The position numbers and the translations under genes were made by a program. A stretch of DNA of 64,000 bases. Source: Pseudomonas parakoreensis (GTDB taxonomy: Bacteria > Pseudomonadota > Gammaproteobacteria > Pseudomonadales > Pseudomonadaceae). A model generated the notes under the pieces. That model ran no database searches, had not been told where the DNA came from, and saw nothing but the letters and a program-made list of their open reading frames with translations. This document shows positions 17,604-26,004 of this stretch, in pieces (positions within the stretch are counted from its first letter, which is position 1; each line of letters starts with the position of its first letter). The DNA is taken from assembly GCF_021602155.1 (NCBI RefSeq), contig NZ_BQHY01000008.1, positions 186,001 through 250,000 on the forward strand. Reading direction: 5' to 3'.

Positions 17604-19337
17604 TTAAGCTTTTACCGGTTCCAGCGCCAACTCAACGGCTTCCGGACGCTTGACCGTCGCATAGACAACAGCCGTCAACAAACTCCCCGCAACAATCGCC
17701 AGCAGATACAACAACGCATGATTGATCGCATTGGGGATCGCCAGCACAAACAAGCCACCATGCGGCGCCATCAGTTTGCAGCCGAAGTACATCGACAACG
17801 CGCCGGTCAATGCACCGCCGGCGATGCTCGCCGGGATCACCCGCAGCGGGTCTTTGGCAGCAAACGGAATTGCCCCTTCAGAGATAAAGCACAGCCCCAG
17901 CACCAGCGCCGCTTTACCGGCCTCGCGCTCGGTCTGGGCGAACTTGCGGCGAGCGATGAAGGTGGCGATGCCCAGCCCGATGGGCGGCACCATGCCGGCA
18001 GCCATGGTCGCGGCCATCGGTGAATAACTCTGCGAAGCCAGCAGCCCCACCGAGAAGGCATACGCGGCTTTGTTGATCGGTCCGCCGAGGTCGACGCACA
18101 TCATGCCGCCGAGCAACACCCCGAGCAGGATCGCGTTGGTGGTGCCCATGCTGTCGAGGAAATGCGTCAGCGCCGCGAGCATCCCGGCGACCGGTTTACC
18201 CACCACGTAGATCATCACCAGACCGGTGAACAGGCTGGCGAACAACGGAATGATCAGAATCGGTTTCAGCGCTTCCAGACTCTGCGGCAACGCCACATAA
18301 CGACTGATGGCCTTGGCCGCATAACCAGCGATGAAACCGGCGACGATCCCGCCGATAAACCCGGCGCCCAATGTGCTGGCAAGCAAACCACCAATCATCC
18401 CCGGTGCCAGGCCCGGACGGTCGGCGATCGAGTAGGCGATGTAACCGGCGAGCAGCGGCACCATCAGCTTGAACGCGGTCTCGCCGCCGATCTGCATCAG
18501 CGCTGCCGCCAGCGTGCCTTCTTCCTTGAACGCGGTGATGCCGAAGACGAACGACAGCGCGATCATCAGACCACCGGCCACCACCATCGGCAGCATGAAC
18601 GAGACACCGGTCAGCAGGTGTTTGTAAACGCCGGTTTTCTCTTGTTTGGTTGGCGCCTTGCCGTCGCTCGCAGCGCTTTCCACCTGAGCTTCGGCGAGGG
18701 CTTTTTTCAGTGTGGCTTCGGATTGCTTGAGCGCAATGCCGGTGCCGCAGCGGTAGATTTTCTTGCCGGCAAAACGCTCGGTGGCGACTTCGATGTCCGC
18801 CGCCAGCAACACCACATCAGCCTCGGCTATCGCCGCCGCGCTGAGCGGGGTTTTCGCACCGACCGAACCCTGGGTTTCGACGTGCAGTTCATAGCCCAGA
18901 CGCTTGGCCGTCTGCTGCAACGCCTCGGCCGCCATGAAAGTGTGGGCAACACCGGTCGGGCAGGCGGTGATAGCGACGATGCGCGGCGCACGTGGCGCAG
19001 CGGCAACGGGGACGGCTTCGCTAGCGACGTAAACCTCGGCCTCTTGCGCACCGCGACGCAGCACCGCTTCGACATCTTGCAGCGCTTGCGCCGGGGCGAT
19101 GCGGAACACGCGCTTGCCGACAAAACGCGTCATGTCGATGTCACCGGTGGCCACCAGCAGCACCCACTCCGCCGCCTCAATGGTGGCGGCCGACAGTTCA
19201 CGTTCCGGATGCGCCGCATCGACCACTTCAACGCTAGTGCTCCAGCCCTGACGCTGGGCCGCCGCGTCGAGCAGACGGGCGCACAGCACACTGGTGACCA
19301 TGCCGTTCGGGCAGGCCGTGACAATGGCTAATTTCAT
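17604..19337 (-). CDS. fruA: PTS fructose transporter subunit EIIBC
   Basis: 577-residue fructose permease. I chose the ATG complementary to 19335-19337, preceded by AAGAGGG; a longer open frame into fruK has no support. Two EIIB-type domains come first: a degenerate EIIB' with C9 in ACPNGM, and the active EIIB with the phosphocysteine C126 in ACPTGVAHTFM. An EIIC domain of about eight membrane helices starts near residue 235 (GVSFMLPMVVAGGLMIALSF). It phosphorylates fructose to fructose-1-phosphate during uptake. It is the last gene of fruB-fruK-fruA and is expected to be under Cra control. Confidence 0.93.
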   Translation of the reverse strand: MKLAIVTACPNGMVTSVLCARLLDAAAQRQGWSTSVEVVDAAHPERELSAATIEAAEWVLLVATGDIDMTRFVGKRVFRIAPAQALQDVEAVLRRGAQEAEVYVASEAVPVAAAPRAPRIVAITACPTGVAHTFMAAEALQQTAKRLGYELHVETQGSVGAKTPLSAAAIAEADVVLLAADIEVATERFAGKKIYRCGTGIALKQSEATLKKALAEAQVESAASDGKAPTKQEKTGVYKHLLTGVSFMLPMVVAGGLMIALSFVFGITAFKEEGTLAAALMQIGGETAFKLMVPLLAGYIAYSIADRPGLAPGMIGGLLASTLGAGFIGGIVAGFIAGYAAKAISRYVALPQSLEALKPILIIPLFASLFTGLVMIYVVGKPVAGMLAALTHFLDSMGTTNAILLGVLLGGMMCVDLGGPINKAAYAFSVGLLASQSYSPMAATMAAGMVPPIGLGIATFIARRKFAQTEREAGKAALVLGLCFISEGAIPFAAKDPLRVIPASIAGGALTGALSMYFGCKLMAPHGGLFVLAIPNAINHALLYLLAIVAGSLLTAVVYATVKRPEAVELALEPVKA

Positions 19338-19348
19338 GACAAACCCTC

Positions 19349-20290
19349 TTATTGTTCTGTCAGGGGACGCACGCGCACGCCCTGTTCGAGCCGCGCCAGT
19401 TGCGCCGCATCGTTGATGCCGAAACCGATTTGCGTCACCGCCATCGCGGCAATCGCCGTGGCCGTGCGCAGGGTCTGCTCGGGCGTGTCGGCACTGAGCA
19501 GACCGTGGAGCATGCCGGCCAGCAGCGAGTCGCCGGCCCCTACCGTGCTGGCGACCGTAACCTTCGGCGGCGTGGCATGCAGCGCCGAGCCGACACTGAA
19601 CCAGTTCACACCGTCGGCACCGTGGGAGATCACCACATGCTCGATGCCTTTGGCATGCAGGCACGCCGCTGCCTGGGCTTCGGCGGTGTGCGAGACCACA
19701 TCGCAATCGAGCGCATCGGCGAGTTCTTCGGTGTTCGGCTTGATCAGCCACGGGCGCGCTTCAATGGCCGCGCGCAAGGCTTCGCCGCTGCTGTCGAGGG
19801 CGACTTTCAGGCCGAGGCCGTTCAGGCGTTCGATCAGCTCGCGCAACCACTGCGCGCTGACGCCACGCGGCAGACTGCCGGCGACCACCACCGCGTCATG
19901 CCCCGGAGCAATCTGCAGCAGACGCTCAAGCAACGCTTGCTGCGCCGCGGCGTCGACCACCGGTCCCGGACCGTTGATGTCGGTGATGCGCCCGTCGTGC
20001 TCGGCGACCTTGATGTTGCTGCGCGTCTCCCCCGGCACGCGGATGAAGGCGTCGACAAAACCGCGCTTGGCAAACAGGGTTTCGAAAGCCTGCAGATTGT
20101 CTTCGCCGAGAAAGCCGCTGACCGTCAGTTGATGCCCGAGGTCTGCGAGTACCTGGGCGACGTTCACGCCCTTGCCGGCGGCATGGGTGTGCATCTCGTC
20201 GCTGCGGTTGACCTGACCGGCCTCCAGGCGTGACAGCTCAACCGTGAGGTCCAGCGCCGGGTTGAGGGTCAGGGTGAGAATCTTGGCCAT
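19349..20290 (-). CDS. fruK: 1-Phosphofructokinase
   Basis: 313-residue PfkB-family kinase making fructose-1,6-bisphosphate from fructose-1-phosphate. Seen: N-terminal TLTLNPALDLTVEL, the GKGVNVA substrate loop at 39-45, and the C-terminal GAGDS motif at 251-255 with catalytic D254. Its ATG overlaps the fruB TAA by one base (TAATG), so it is translationally coupled to fruB, which is frameshifted upstream. Fructose-1-phosphate, the substrate, is the inducer that releases Cra in Pseudomonas. Confidence 0.94.
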   Translation of the reverse strand: MAKILTLTLNPALDLTVELSRLEAGQVNRSDEMHTHAAGKGVNVAQVLADLGHQLTVSGFLGEDNLQAFETLFAKRGFVDAFIRVPGETRSNIKVAEHDGRITDINGPGPVVDAAAQQALLERLLQIAPGHDAVVVAGSLPRGVSAQWLRELIERLNGLGLKVALDSSGEALRAAIEARPWLIKPNTEELADALDCDVVSHTAEAQAAACLHAKGIEHVVISHGADGVNWFSVGSALHATPPKVTVASTVGAGDSLLAGMLHGLLSADTPEQTLRTATAIAAMAVTQIGFGINDAAQLARLEQGVRVRPLTEQ

Positions 20291-23150
20291 TACAGGGCCT
20301 CCACTAATGCACGCACTTCGTTCGCGCTGCCCACGGTGAGGGCTTGTTGAGCAAGGGTTTGCGCCTGGTTCAGGCTGAGTTCGCGGATGCGCGCCTTGAC
20401 CTCGGCGATGCTGCGCCCGGACACGCTCAGCTCATCGACACCGAGGCCGACCAGCACCGGCACCGCCAGCGGATCCGCCGCCAGTTCGCCGCACACACCG
20501 ACCCATTTGCCATGGGCATGCGCGGCGCGCACGGTGATGTCGATCAGCTGCAGCACCGCCGGGTGCAGGCCGTCAGCCTGGGCCGAAAGCGTCGGATGAC
20601 CACGGTCGATGGCCAGGGTGTATTGCGTGAGGTCGTTGGTGCCGACGCTGAAAAAGTCGACTTCCTTGGCCAGCACCGGCGCCAGCAACGCAGCGGACGG
20701 CACCTCGATCATGATCCCCAGTTGCAAGTCCGCGACCGGGATTTCCAGGCGCAGGCGTTCGGTCATGTCGCGGGCCTGACGCCATTCTTCAACGCTGCCA
20801 ACCATCGGGAACATAATCCGCAACGGCCGGTTGTCCGCGGAACGCAGCAAGGCGCGCAACTGCGCTTCCATGACCTGCGGACGCTGCAACGTCAGGCGAA
20901 TGCCACGCACGCCGAGGAAGGGGTTTTCTTCCTTGGCGATCGGCCAATACGGCAGCGGTTTGTCGCCACCGACATCAAGGGTGCGAACCACCAGCGGCCG
21001 ACCGGCGAGGCCATCGAGAACGCGGCGGTATTCAGCTTCCTGAGTGGCTTCGTCCGGCGCCTGCGGGTGGGCCATGAAAATCAGTTCGGTGCGCAGCAGG
21101 CCGATGCCTTCGGCGCCCTGCTCCACTGCGGCGGTAACTCCGGCGCTTTCACCGATGTTGGCGAACACTTCCACGGCGTGACCGTCAGTGGTGTGCGCCG
21201 GCTGATGCCGTTGTTCGGCGGCAGCCTTGAGACGCTGCTCGCGGGTGTCGCGTTCCTCGGCGGCACGTTGCAGGGTCGCGGCATCGGCATCGACGTGCAG
21301 GCGACCGCGCTGGCCGTCGAGCAGCAGCGGCGTGCCGGGTTCCAGCAATAACACTGCTGCGCCCGCACCGACCAGCGCCGGAATCCCCAATGCACGGGCG
21401 ACGATTGCACTGTGCGCCGTGGCGCCACCACGCGCGGTGAGAATCCCGGCCACGCGGGCCGGATCGAGTCGCGCCACGTCCGACGGGCCGACCTCATCCA
21501 TCACCAGAATGTACGGCTGCTCCGGCTCGTTCGGCGTTTGTACACCGCAAAGTTGCGCCAGCACCCGGCGACCGATGTCCCGCAGGTCCGCCGCCCGCTC
21601 GGCGAGCAACGCGTCCTGCAGCGATTCCTGTTGCCTGGCTGCCGCTTCGATCACCGCCATCCACGCCGCTTCGGCGCTTTCGCCTTGCTTGAGGCGAGTG
21701 TCGACTTCGTCGGTCAGTTCCGGGTCGTCGAGCATTTCCTGGTGAGTGATGAAAATCTCGCGGATGGCCTTGGCCTTGCTGCGTTCGATCAGGCCCTGAA
21801 TGTCACGGCGCACGTCGCTCAGAGCTTGCTTGAGGCGTTCGCGCTCGATCGCGGCGGACTCGCCGCGCAACGGGTAATCAATGGCTTGCTGCACCTGAAT
21901 GTGCGCAGGTCCAATGGCGATGCCCGGCGCGGCAGGGATCGCCTGCAACTGCGCGCCGGACGCCGGGGCGATCAGCACCTCGGCAATATCGGTGATGACT
22001 TCGCGTTGCTGACTCACGGCCGGCAGCGGTTCGACTTCTTCACCGAGGCCTTCTTCGATAGCGGCCAGCAATGCAGGCAAGGCATCGGCGGCGATGCTCG
22101 GCTCGGCGATCAACTCCAGCACCTGACCACGCCGCGCACCGAGGCTCAGCAGTTTGCTCAGGCTTTTCACCGACACGGCGCTGTCCGCGCTGTCGACGAT
22201 GCGCACACGGATTTCGCCGTCAAAACTCTTCGCCAGTTGCGCAAGGATCTTCGCCGGACGTGCATGCAGACCGTGGGCATTGGCCAGCGCAATTCGCGCG
22301 CTCGGCCAATCGGCGGGCAGTTCGCCGCCGAGCACTTCGAGGACTTTGCGGCTGCTGGTGGCACGGCCCAGCTCATGGCCGCGACCTTCAATCAACAACG
22401 CACACAGACGTTCGAGCAGCGCCTGATGCGCCTCACCCAGACTGGCCAGACAGAACAGACCACTGAGCGGCTGACCGAGGTAACGCATCGGCTTGTCCGG
22501 GGTGACGAAGGCCAGGCCCGGGCGCTTCACGGTTTGCTCGCTGTGCAGCCACCACAGGCCATCGCCCAGCGGCAGCGCTTCGACTTGCTGCAACACACCG
22601 GCAAACCCGTTGCTCACACAATCGGCCTGCCGCAGCAGACGCGCGCCACGCCAGACCAGTTCTTCGAAATCGTCAGCCGACACGCCGAGGCCGATCATCT
22701 GCGCATCCAGCGCCAATTCCTGCGGCGCACCTTGCAGCAGTTTCAGCAGCGCTTCCGGCGAGCTGGCGCGTCGCAGGGCCTGACCCAGGTCGGTCTCGCC
22801 GAGGGCGCGGGTCAGCAGTTGCAGCAGGCGCAGGTGTTCGTCGGATTTGGCGGCGATGCCGATCGCCAGATACACGATCTGCCATCACCCCAATCCACGC
22901 CCTCGGGAAACTGCATCAGCCGCACGCCAGTGGCGAACACCTGATCGCGGGTCTCCGGCGTACCGTGGGGGATGGCAATACCCTGGCCGAGAAAGGTCGA
23001 GCCCTGGGCTTCCCGGGCCTGCAAGCCGGCGAGGTAACCGTCGGCGACCAGGCCATCGGCCACCAGATGATTGGCAAGCAATTGCAGGGCGGCGGGTTTA
23101 TCCACAGCCGATTGGCCCATGGATATCTGCTCTATAGTGAGCTCGAGCAT
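20290..23150 (-). pseudogene. fruB: PTS multiphosphoryl transfer protein FruB (EIIA-HPr-EI), frameshifted
   Basis: The energy-coupling protein of the fructose PTS is encoded in two frames. From the ATG complementary to 23148-23150 (AAGGAG upstream) come 90 residues of the EIIA domain with phosphohistidine H62 in IPHGTPE. Then the frame shifts at about 22880-22882: GATGGCAGATCGTG stands where GATGGCCAGATCGTG would continue in frame, so one C is missing. The original frame stops near 22812 after about 113 residues. The other frame runs on for 861 codons with HPr (H204 of that part, HGLHARPA) and EI (GGATAHSAIVARALG). Restoring one base gives 953 residues, the normal size. It is either a real mutation or a sequencing error in a CC run. 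Confidence 0.88.
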
Positions 23151-23299
23151 GCGATCTCCTTTTTGGCACATGGATGCGCCAGGATATTGTTTTGAATGGT
23201 CACAGCTTAGGCGCTGGTCAGCCTGCTTTTCAGCGGGCATTTTGGCGGTTTCACGGCAGAACCGGCCAAAGGCGTCTAAAACGTAGAAAATACGCTTGC

Positions 23300-23311
23300 T
23301 GAAACGTTTAA
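23300..23311. promoter_or_regulatory. Cra/FruR operator upstream of fruB
   Basis: TGAAACGTTTAA is the exact complement of TTAAACGTTTCA, the operator described for Pseudomonas putida Cra in front of fruB. It lies 150 bp upstream of fruB and 145 bp upstream of cra, in a divergent intergenic region of about 305 bp (23151-23456) with no other feature seen. Binding is predicted to be relieved by fructose-1-phosphate. Confidence 0.85.
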
Positions 23312-23456
23312 TCTAGATTGATCGGCACGTTACTCGATAATGTCTCATCCTTGAAGTCCAACTTGTCGGATGCGCTGCGACAATAGTCGCCTGCCTGAAT
23401 CGGGTAGGATTGGCGAAAATGTCGCGGCAAGCTCGAAAAAACAAGGAAATACCGGG

Positions 23457-24452
23457 TTGAAACTCAGTGATATCGCGCGGTTGGCCGGAGTGTCCGTGAC
23501 CACCGCCAGCTACGTCATCAACGGCAAGGCCGAACAGCAACGCATTAGCAACGCCACGGTCGAGCGGGTGCGTGCGGTCGTCGAACAGCACGGCTTCACC
23601 CCCAATCCACAAGCGGCCGGGTTGCGCAGTCGGCACACGCGCACGTTGGGCTTTATTCTGCCGGATCTGGAAAACCCCAGTTACGCGCGGATCGCCAAAC
23701 TGCTCGAGCAAGGCGCGCGCGCGCGGGGTTATCAGTTGCTGATCGCCAGCTCCGACGACGCGCCGGACAGCGAGCGCCAGTTGCTGCAACTGTTCAAGGC
23801 GCGCCGCTGCGATGCGCTGATTGTCGCCAGTTGCCTGCCGGCCGGTGACGACAGCTATCGCCAGTTGCAGGCCAAGGGTCTGCCGATCATCGCCATCGAC
23901 CGGGTCATGGAACCCGAGCACTTCTGCTCGGTGATCAGTGACGACCGCGAAGCCAGCCTGCACCTGACCCAAAGCCTGCTCGACCCGCAGCCGAAACAGA
24001 TCGTGCTGCTCGGCGCGCGTCCTGAGTTGAGCATCAGTCAGGAACGTGCGGCCGGCTTCAAGCAGGCACTGCTCGACTTCAAAGGCGAAGTGCTGATCGA
24101 GCACGCCGAGTCCTTCAGCCGCGAATGCGGCAAGCAACTGATGGAAGAACTCCTGCAACGGCTGGGGCATTTGCCGGATGCACTGGTGACCACCTCCTAC
24201 GTGCTGCTGCAGGGCGTGTTCGATGCGCTGCATGACTTCCCGCTCAAATCCCGTCCGCTGCGCCTGGGCACCTTCGGTGACACGCAGTTGCTCGACTTCC
24301 TGCCATTGCCGGTCAACGCCATGGCCCAGCAACACCAGTTGATCGCCGACAAGGCGCTGGAGCTGGCGTTGGCTGCGGTTGAGCAAGCCGAATACAAGCC
24401 TGGCGTGCAGGCCATCGCGCGGACCTTCAAGCAGCGTATTCACCGGGACTGA
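23457..24452 (+). CDS. cra: Catabolite repressor/activator Cra (FruR), LacI family
   Basis: 331-residue LacI-type regulator. I chose TTG 23457: AAGGAA lies about 9 bases upstream, and the resulting start KLSDIARLAGVSVTTASYVI is the helix-turn-helix at the extreme N-terminus, as in other Cra proteins. The frame reaches back to 23370, but that extension is not Cra-like. The effector-binding core follows from about residue 60 (TLGFILPDLENPSYARIAKL). It represses fruBKA in Pseudomonas and is divergent from that operon here. The next gene starts 3 bp downstream. Confidence 0.92.
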   Translation: MKLSDIARLAGVSVTTASYVINGKAEQQRISNATVERVRAVVEQHGFTPNPQAAGLRSRHTRTLGFILPDLENPSYARIAKLLEQGARARGYQLLIASSDDAPDSERQLLQLFKARRCDALIVASCLPAGDDSYRQLQAKGLPIIAIDRVMEPEHFCSVISDDREASLHLTQSLLDPQPKQIVLLGARPELSISQERAAGFKQALLDFKGEVLIEHAESFSRECGKQLMEELLQRLGHLPDALVTTSYVLLQGVFDALHDFPLKSRPLRLGTFGDTQLLDFLPLPVNAMAQQHQLIADKALELALAAVEQAEYKPGVQAIARTFKQRIHRD

Positions 24453-24455
24453 GCC

Positions 24456-25232
24456 GTGGAGCTGATCGACAGCCACACCCACCTCGACTTCCCCGACTTC
24501 GACGCCGATCGCGCGGCGTTGCTCGCCGAAAGCCGCGCTCTCGGCGTGCGGCGGATGGTGGTGCTGGGGGTTCATCAGGGCAATTGGCAACGGCTGTGGG
24601 ATCTGGTGCAGAGCGATGCCGACTTGTATGCAGCGTTCGGTCTGCATCCGGTGTACCTCGATCAGCATCGACCCGAAGACCTGCGCGCACTCGGCGACTG
24701 GCTGACGCGGCTGCGCGGCCACCGGCAACTGTGTGCGGTGGGCGAGATCGGTCTGGATTATTTCATCGAAACCCTCGACCGCGAACGCCAGCAAGCGCTG
24801 TTCGACGCGCAACTGCAACTGGCGGCAGACTTCGATTTGCCGGCGCTGATCCACGTCCGCCGCAGCCACGCAGCCGTAATCGCCACGCTCAAGCGCTTCA
24901 AGCTCAAACGCGCCGGGATCATCCACGCCTTCGCCGGCAGCCGTGAAGAGGCACGCGAATACATCAAACTCGGGTTCAAACTGGGTCTGGGCGGCGCGCC
25001 GACCTGGCCGCAGGCGTTGCGCATGCATCGGGTGCTGGCGGAGTTGCCACTGGATTCGATCGTGCTCGAGACCGACTCGCCAGACATGGCCCCGGCGATG
25101 TTTCCCGGCGTACGCAATACACCGGCACACTTGCCGGCGATCTGTGCGGCGCTCGCCGAGTTGATGAACATCAGCCCGGAACAACTGGCCGCTGCCAGCA
25201 CTGCCAACAGCTGCGAAGTATTCGGTTGGTAA
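24456..25232 (+). CDS. TatD-family metal-dependent hydrolase (putative DNase)
   Basis: 258-residue TIM-barrel hydrolase. Metal ligands of the TatD family are all present: H7 and H9 in SHTHLD, E97 in VGEIGLDY, H133 in LIHVRRSH, H157 in IIHAFAGS, and D207 in ETDSPDM. Family members are 3'-exonucleases or amidohydrolases acting in the cytoplasm; the YjjV subgroup is the closest by length. The start is GTG 24456, 3 bp after the cra stop, so it is cotranscribed with cra. No link to fructose metabolism is known to me. Confidence 0.88.
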   Translation: MELIDSHTHLDFPDFDADRAALLAESRALGVRRMVVLGVHQGNWQRLWDLVQSDADLYAAFGLHPVYLDQHRPEDLRALGDWLTRLRGHRQLCAVGEIGLDYFIETLDRERQQALFDAQLQLAADFDLPALIHVRRSHAAVIATLKRFKLKRAGIIHAFAGSREEAREYIKLGFKLGLGGAPTWPQALRMHRVLAELPLDSIVLETDSPDMAPAMFPGVRNTPAHLPAICAALAELMNISPEQLAAASTANSCEVFGW

Positions 25233-25240
25233 CACGCCTT

Positions 25241-25332
25241 CTGCAGGAGCTGCGGCACTGCGATCTTTTGCTCCTCGCCCTTAAAACAAGATCAAAAGAT
25301 CGCAGCCTCGTTTCACTCGGCAGCTCCTACAG
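25241..25332. repeat. REPIN-like inverted pair, family A (diverged)
   Basis: Arms CTGCAGGAGCTGC...ATCTTTTG and the inverted partner ending at 25332. The left arm lacks several bases and the right arm carries a short insertion (TCGTTTCACT), so this copy is degraded. Its right end overlaps the stop codon of the next minus-strand gene. Confidence 0.7.
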
Positions 25333-25722
25333 TCGGTTTGCATGCGCTCTGGCTGCGTCGAGGATCAGGGTCATGTGCTGACGGTGGTGAAAAAAACGCA
25401 GTAGCGCGAAGTACGCGAAAAGCACGATCAGTGACGCATTCAACTGTTCAGTTACGCTGAGCAGGCCGATCCACTCCATGACCAGCGCCACCAGCAATGC
25501 GGTGCACACGGTTACCGAGGCGCTGAAGCGCAGCAATCCCAGCGAATCGAGGGACTTGAAGCGTTTGATCTGTTTCGGGCAACGCAACTCCAGAGTTTTC
25601 TGGCAGTGCGCGCAAGTGAACGGTTCGTTGATTGCGATGGCGTTGAGTTGCCATGGCTTGAGTAGCTGCGTGGTCTGGCAATGAGCACAACGGCCCTGGA
25701 CTCCCAGGGTTGCAACGGACAT
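25327..25722 (-). CDS. Small zinc-ribbon membrane protein of unknown function
   Basis: 131 residues. The N-terminus has two CxxC pairs, C12-x2-C15 and C37-x2-C40 (both CAHC), plus C48, a pattern of a zinc ribbon or rubredoxin-like knuckle. Two hydrophobic helices follow at about 66-88 and 93-112, then a basic tail. It is probably an inner-membrane protein with a cytoplasmic metal knuckle. I do not recognise the family, and the neighbours (tatD-like gene, chemoreceptor) give no clear clue. The stop codon lies inside a REP arm. Confidence 0.7.
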   Translation of the reverse strand: MSVATLGVQGRCAHCQTTQLLKPWQLNAIAINEPFTCAHCQKTLELRCPKQIKRFKSLDSLGLLRFSASVTVCTALLVALVMEWIGLLSVTEQLNASLIVLFAYFALLRFFHHRQHMTLILDAARAHANRL

Positions 25723-25882
25723 GAGCGGCCTCCTCGACGCAATCAGCGGAACACGGATACTGGCTCATTAATGACGAAAAGCCAGCCGTCGGAAGAAAAC
25801 AGGAATTGGCTTACACACGTAAGTATCAATGCATTACAAAATGTTCTGACATCTGCCCTGCTCCCCCTGTTGGAATGAGCAT

Positions 25883-25989
25883 GTAGTGAGGGGATTAATC
25901 CCCGATGGACTGCGCAGCAGTCCCTGATCACTTGCAGGCTTGGGGCGGAACGCTGCGCGTCCCATCGGGGATGAATCCCCTCCCTACAG
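25883..25989. repeat. REPIN-like inverted pair, family D
   Basis: GTAGTGAGGGGATTAATCCC (from 25883) pairs with the inverted arm GGGGATGAATCCCCTCCCTAC (complementary apart from small changes) ending near 25989. This fourth REP family recurs at 28.2 kb, so copies flank the chemoreceptor gene. Nothing else is seen in the 25723-26004 gap. Confidence 0.83.
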
Positions 25990-26004
25990 GTTTCTCGGCA
26001 GTAT

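Noticed and set aside
19338-19751. Upstream extension of fruA into fruK
   Set aside because: The extension is the out-of-frame complement of fruK; the EIIB domain starts at 19337 with a proper ribosome site.
25771-25878. 35-codon plus-strand ORF starting MTKSQPSEEN
   Set aside because: No ribosome site, overlaps the promoter region of the zinc-ribbon gene, and no recognisable family.
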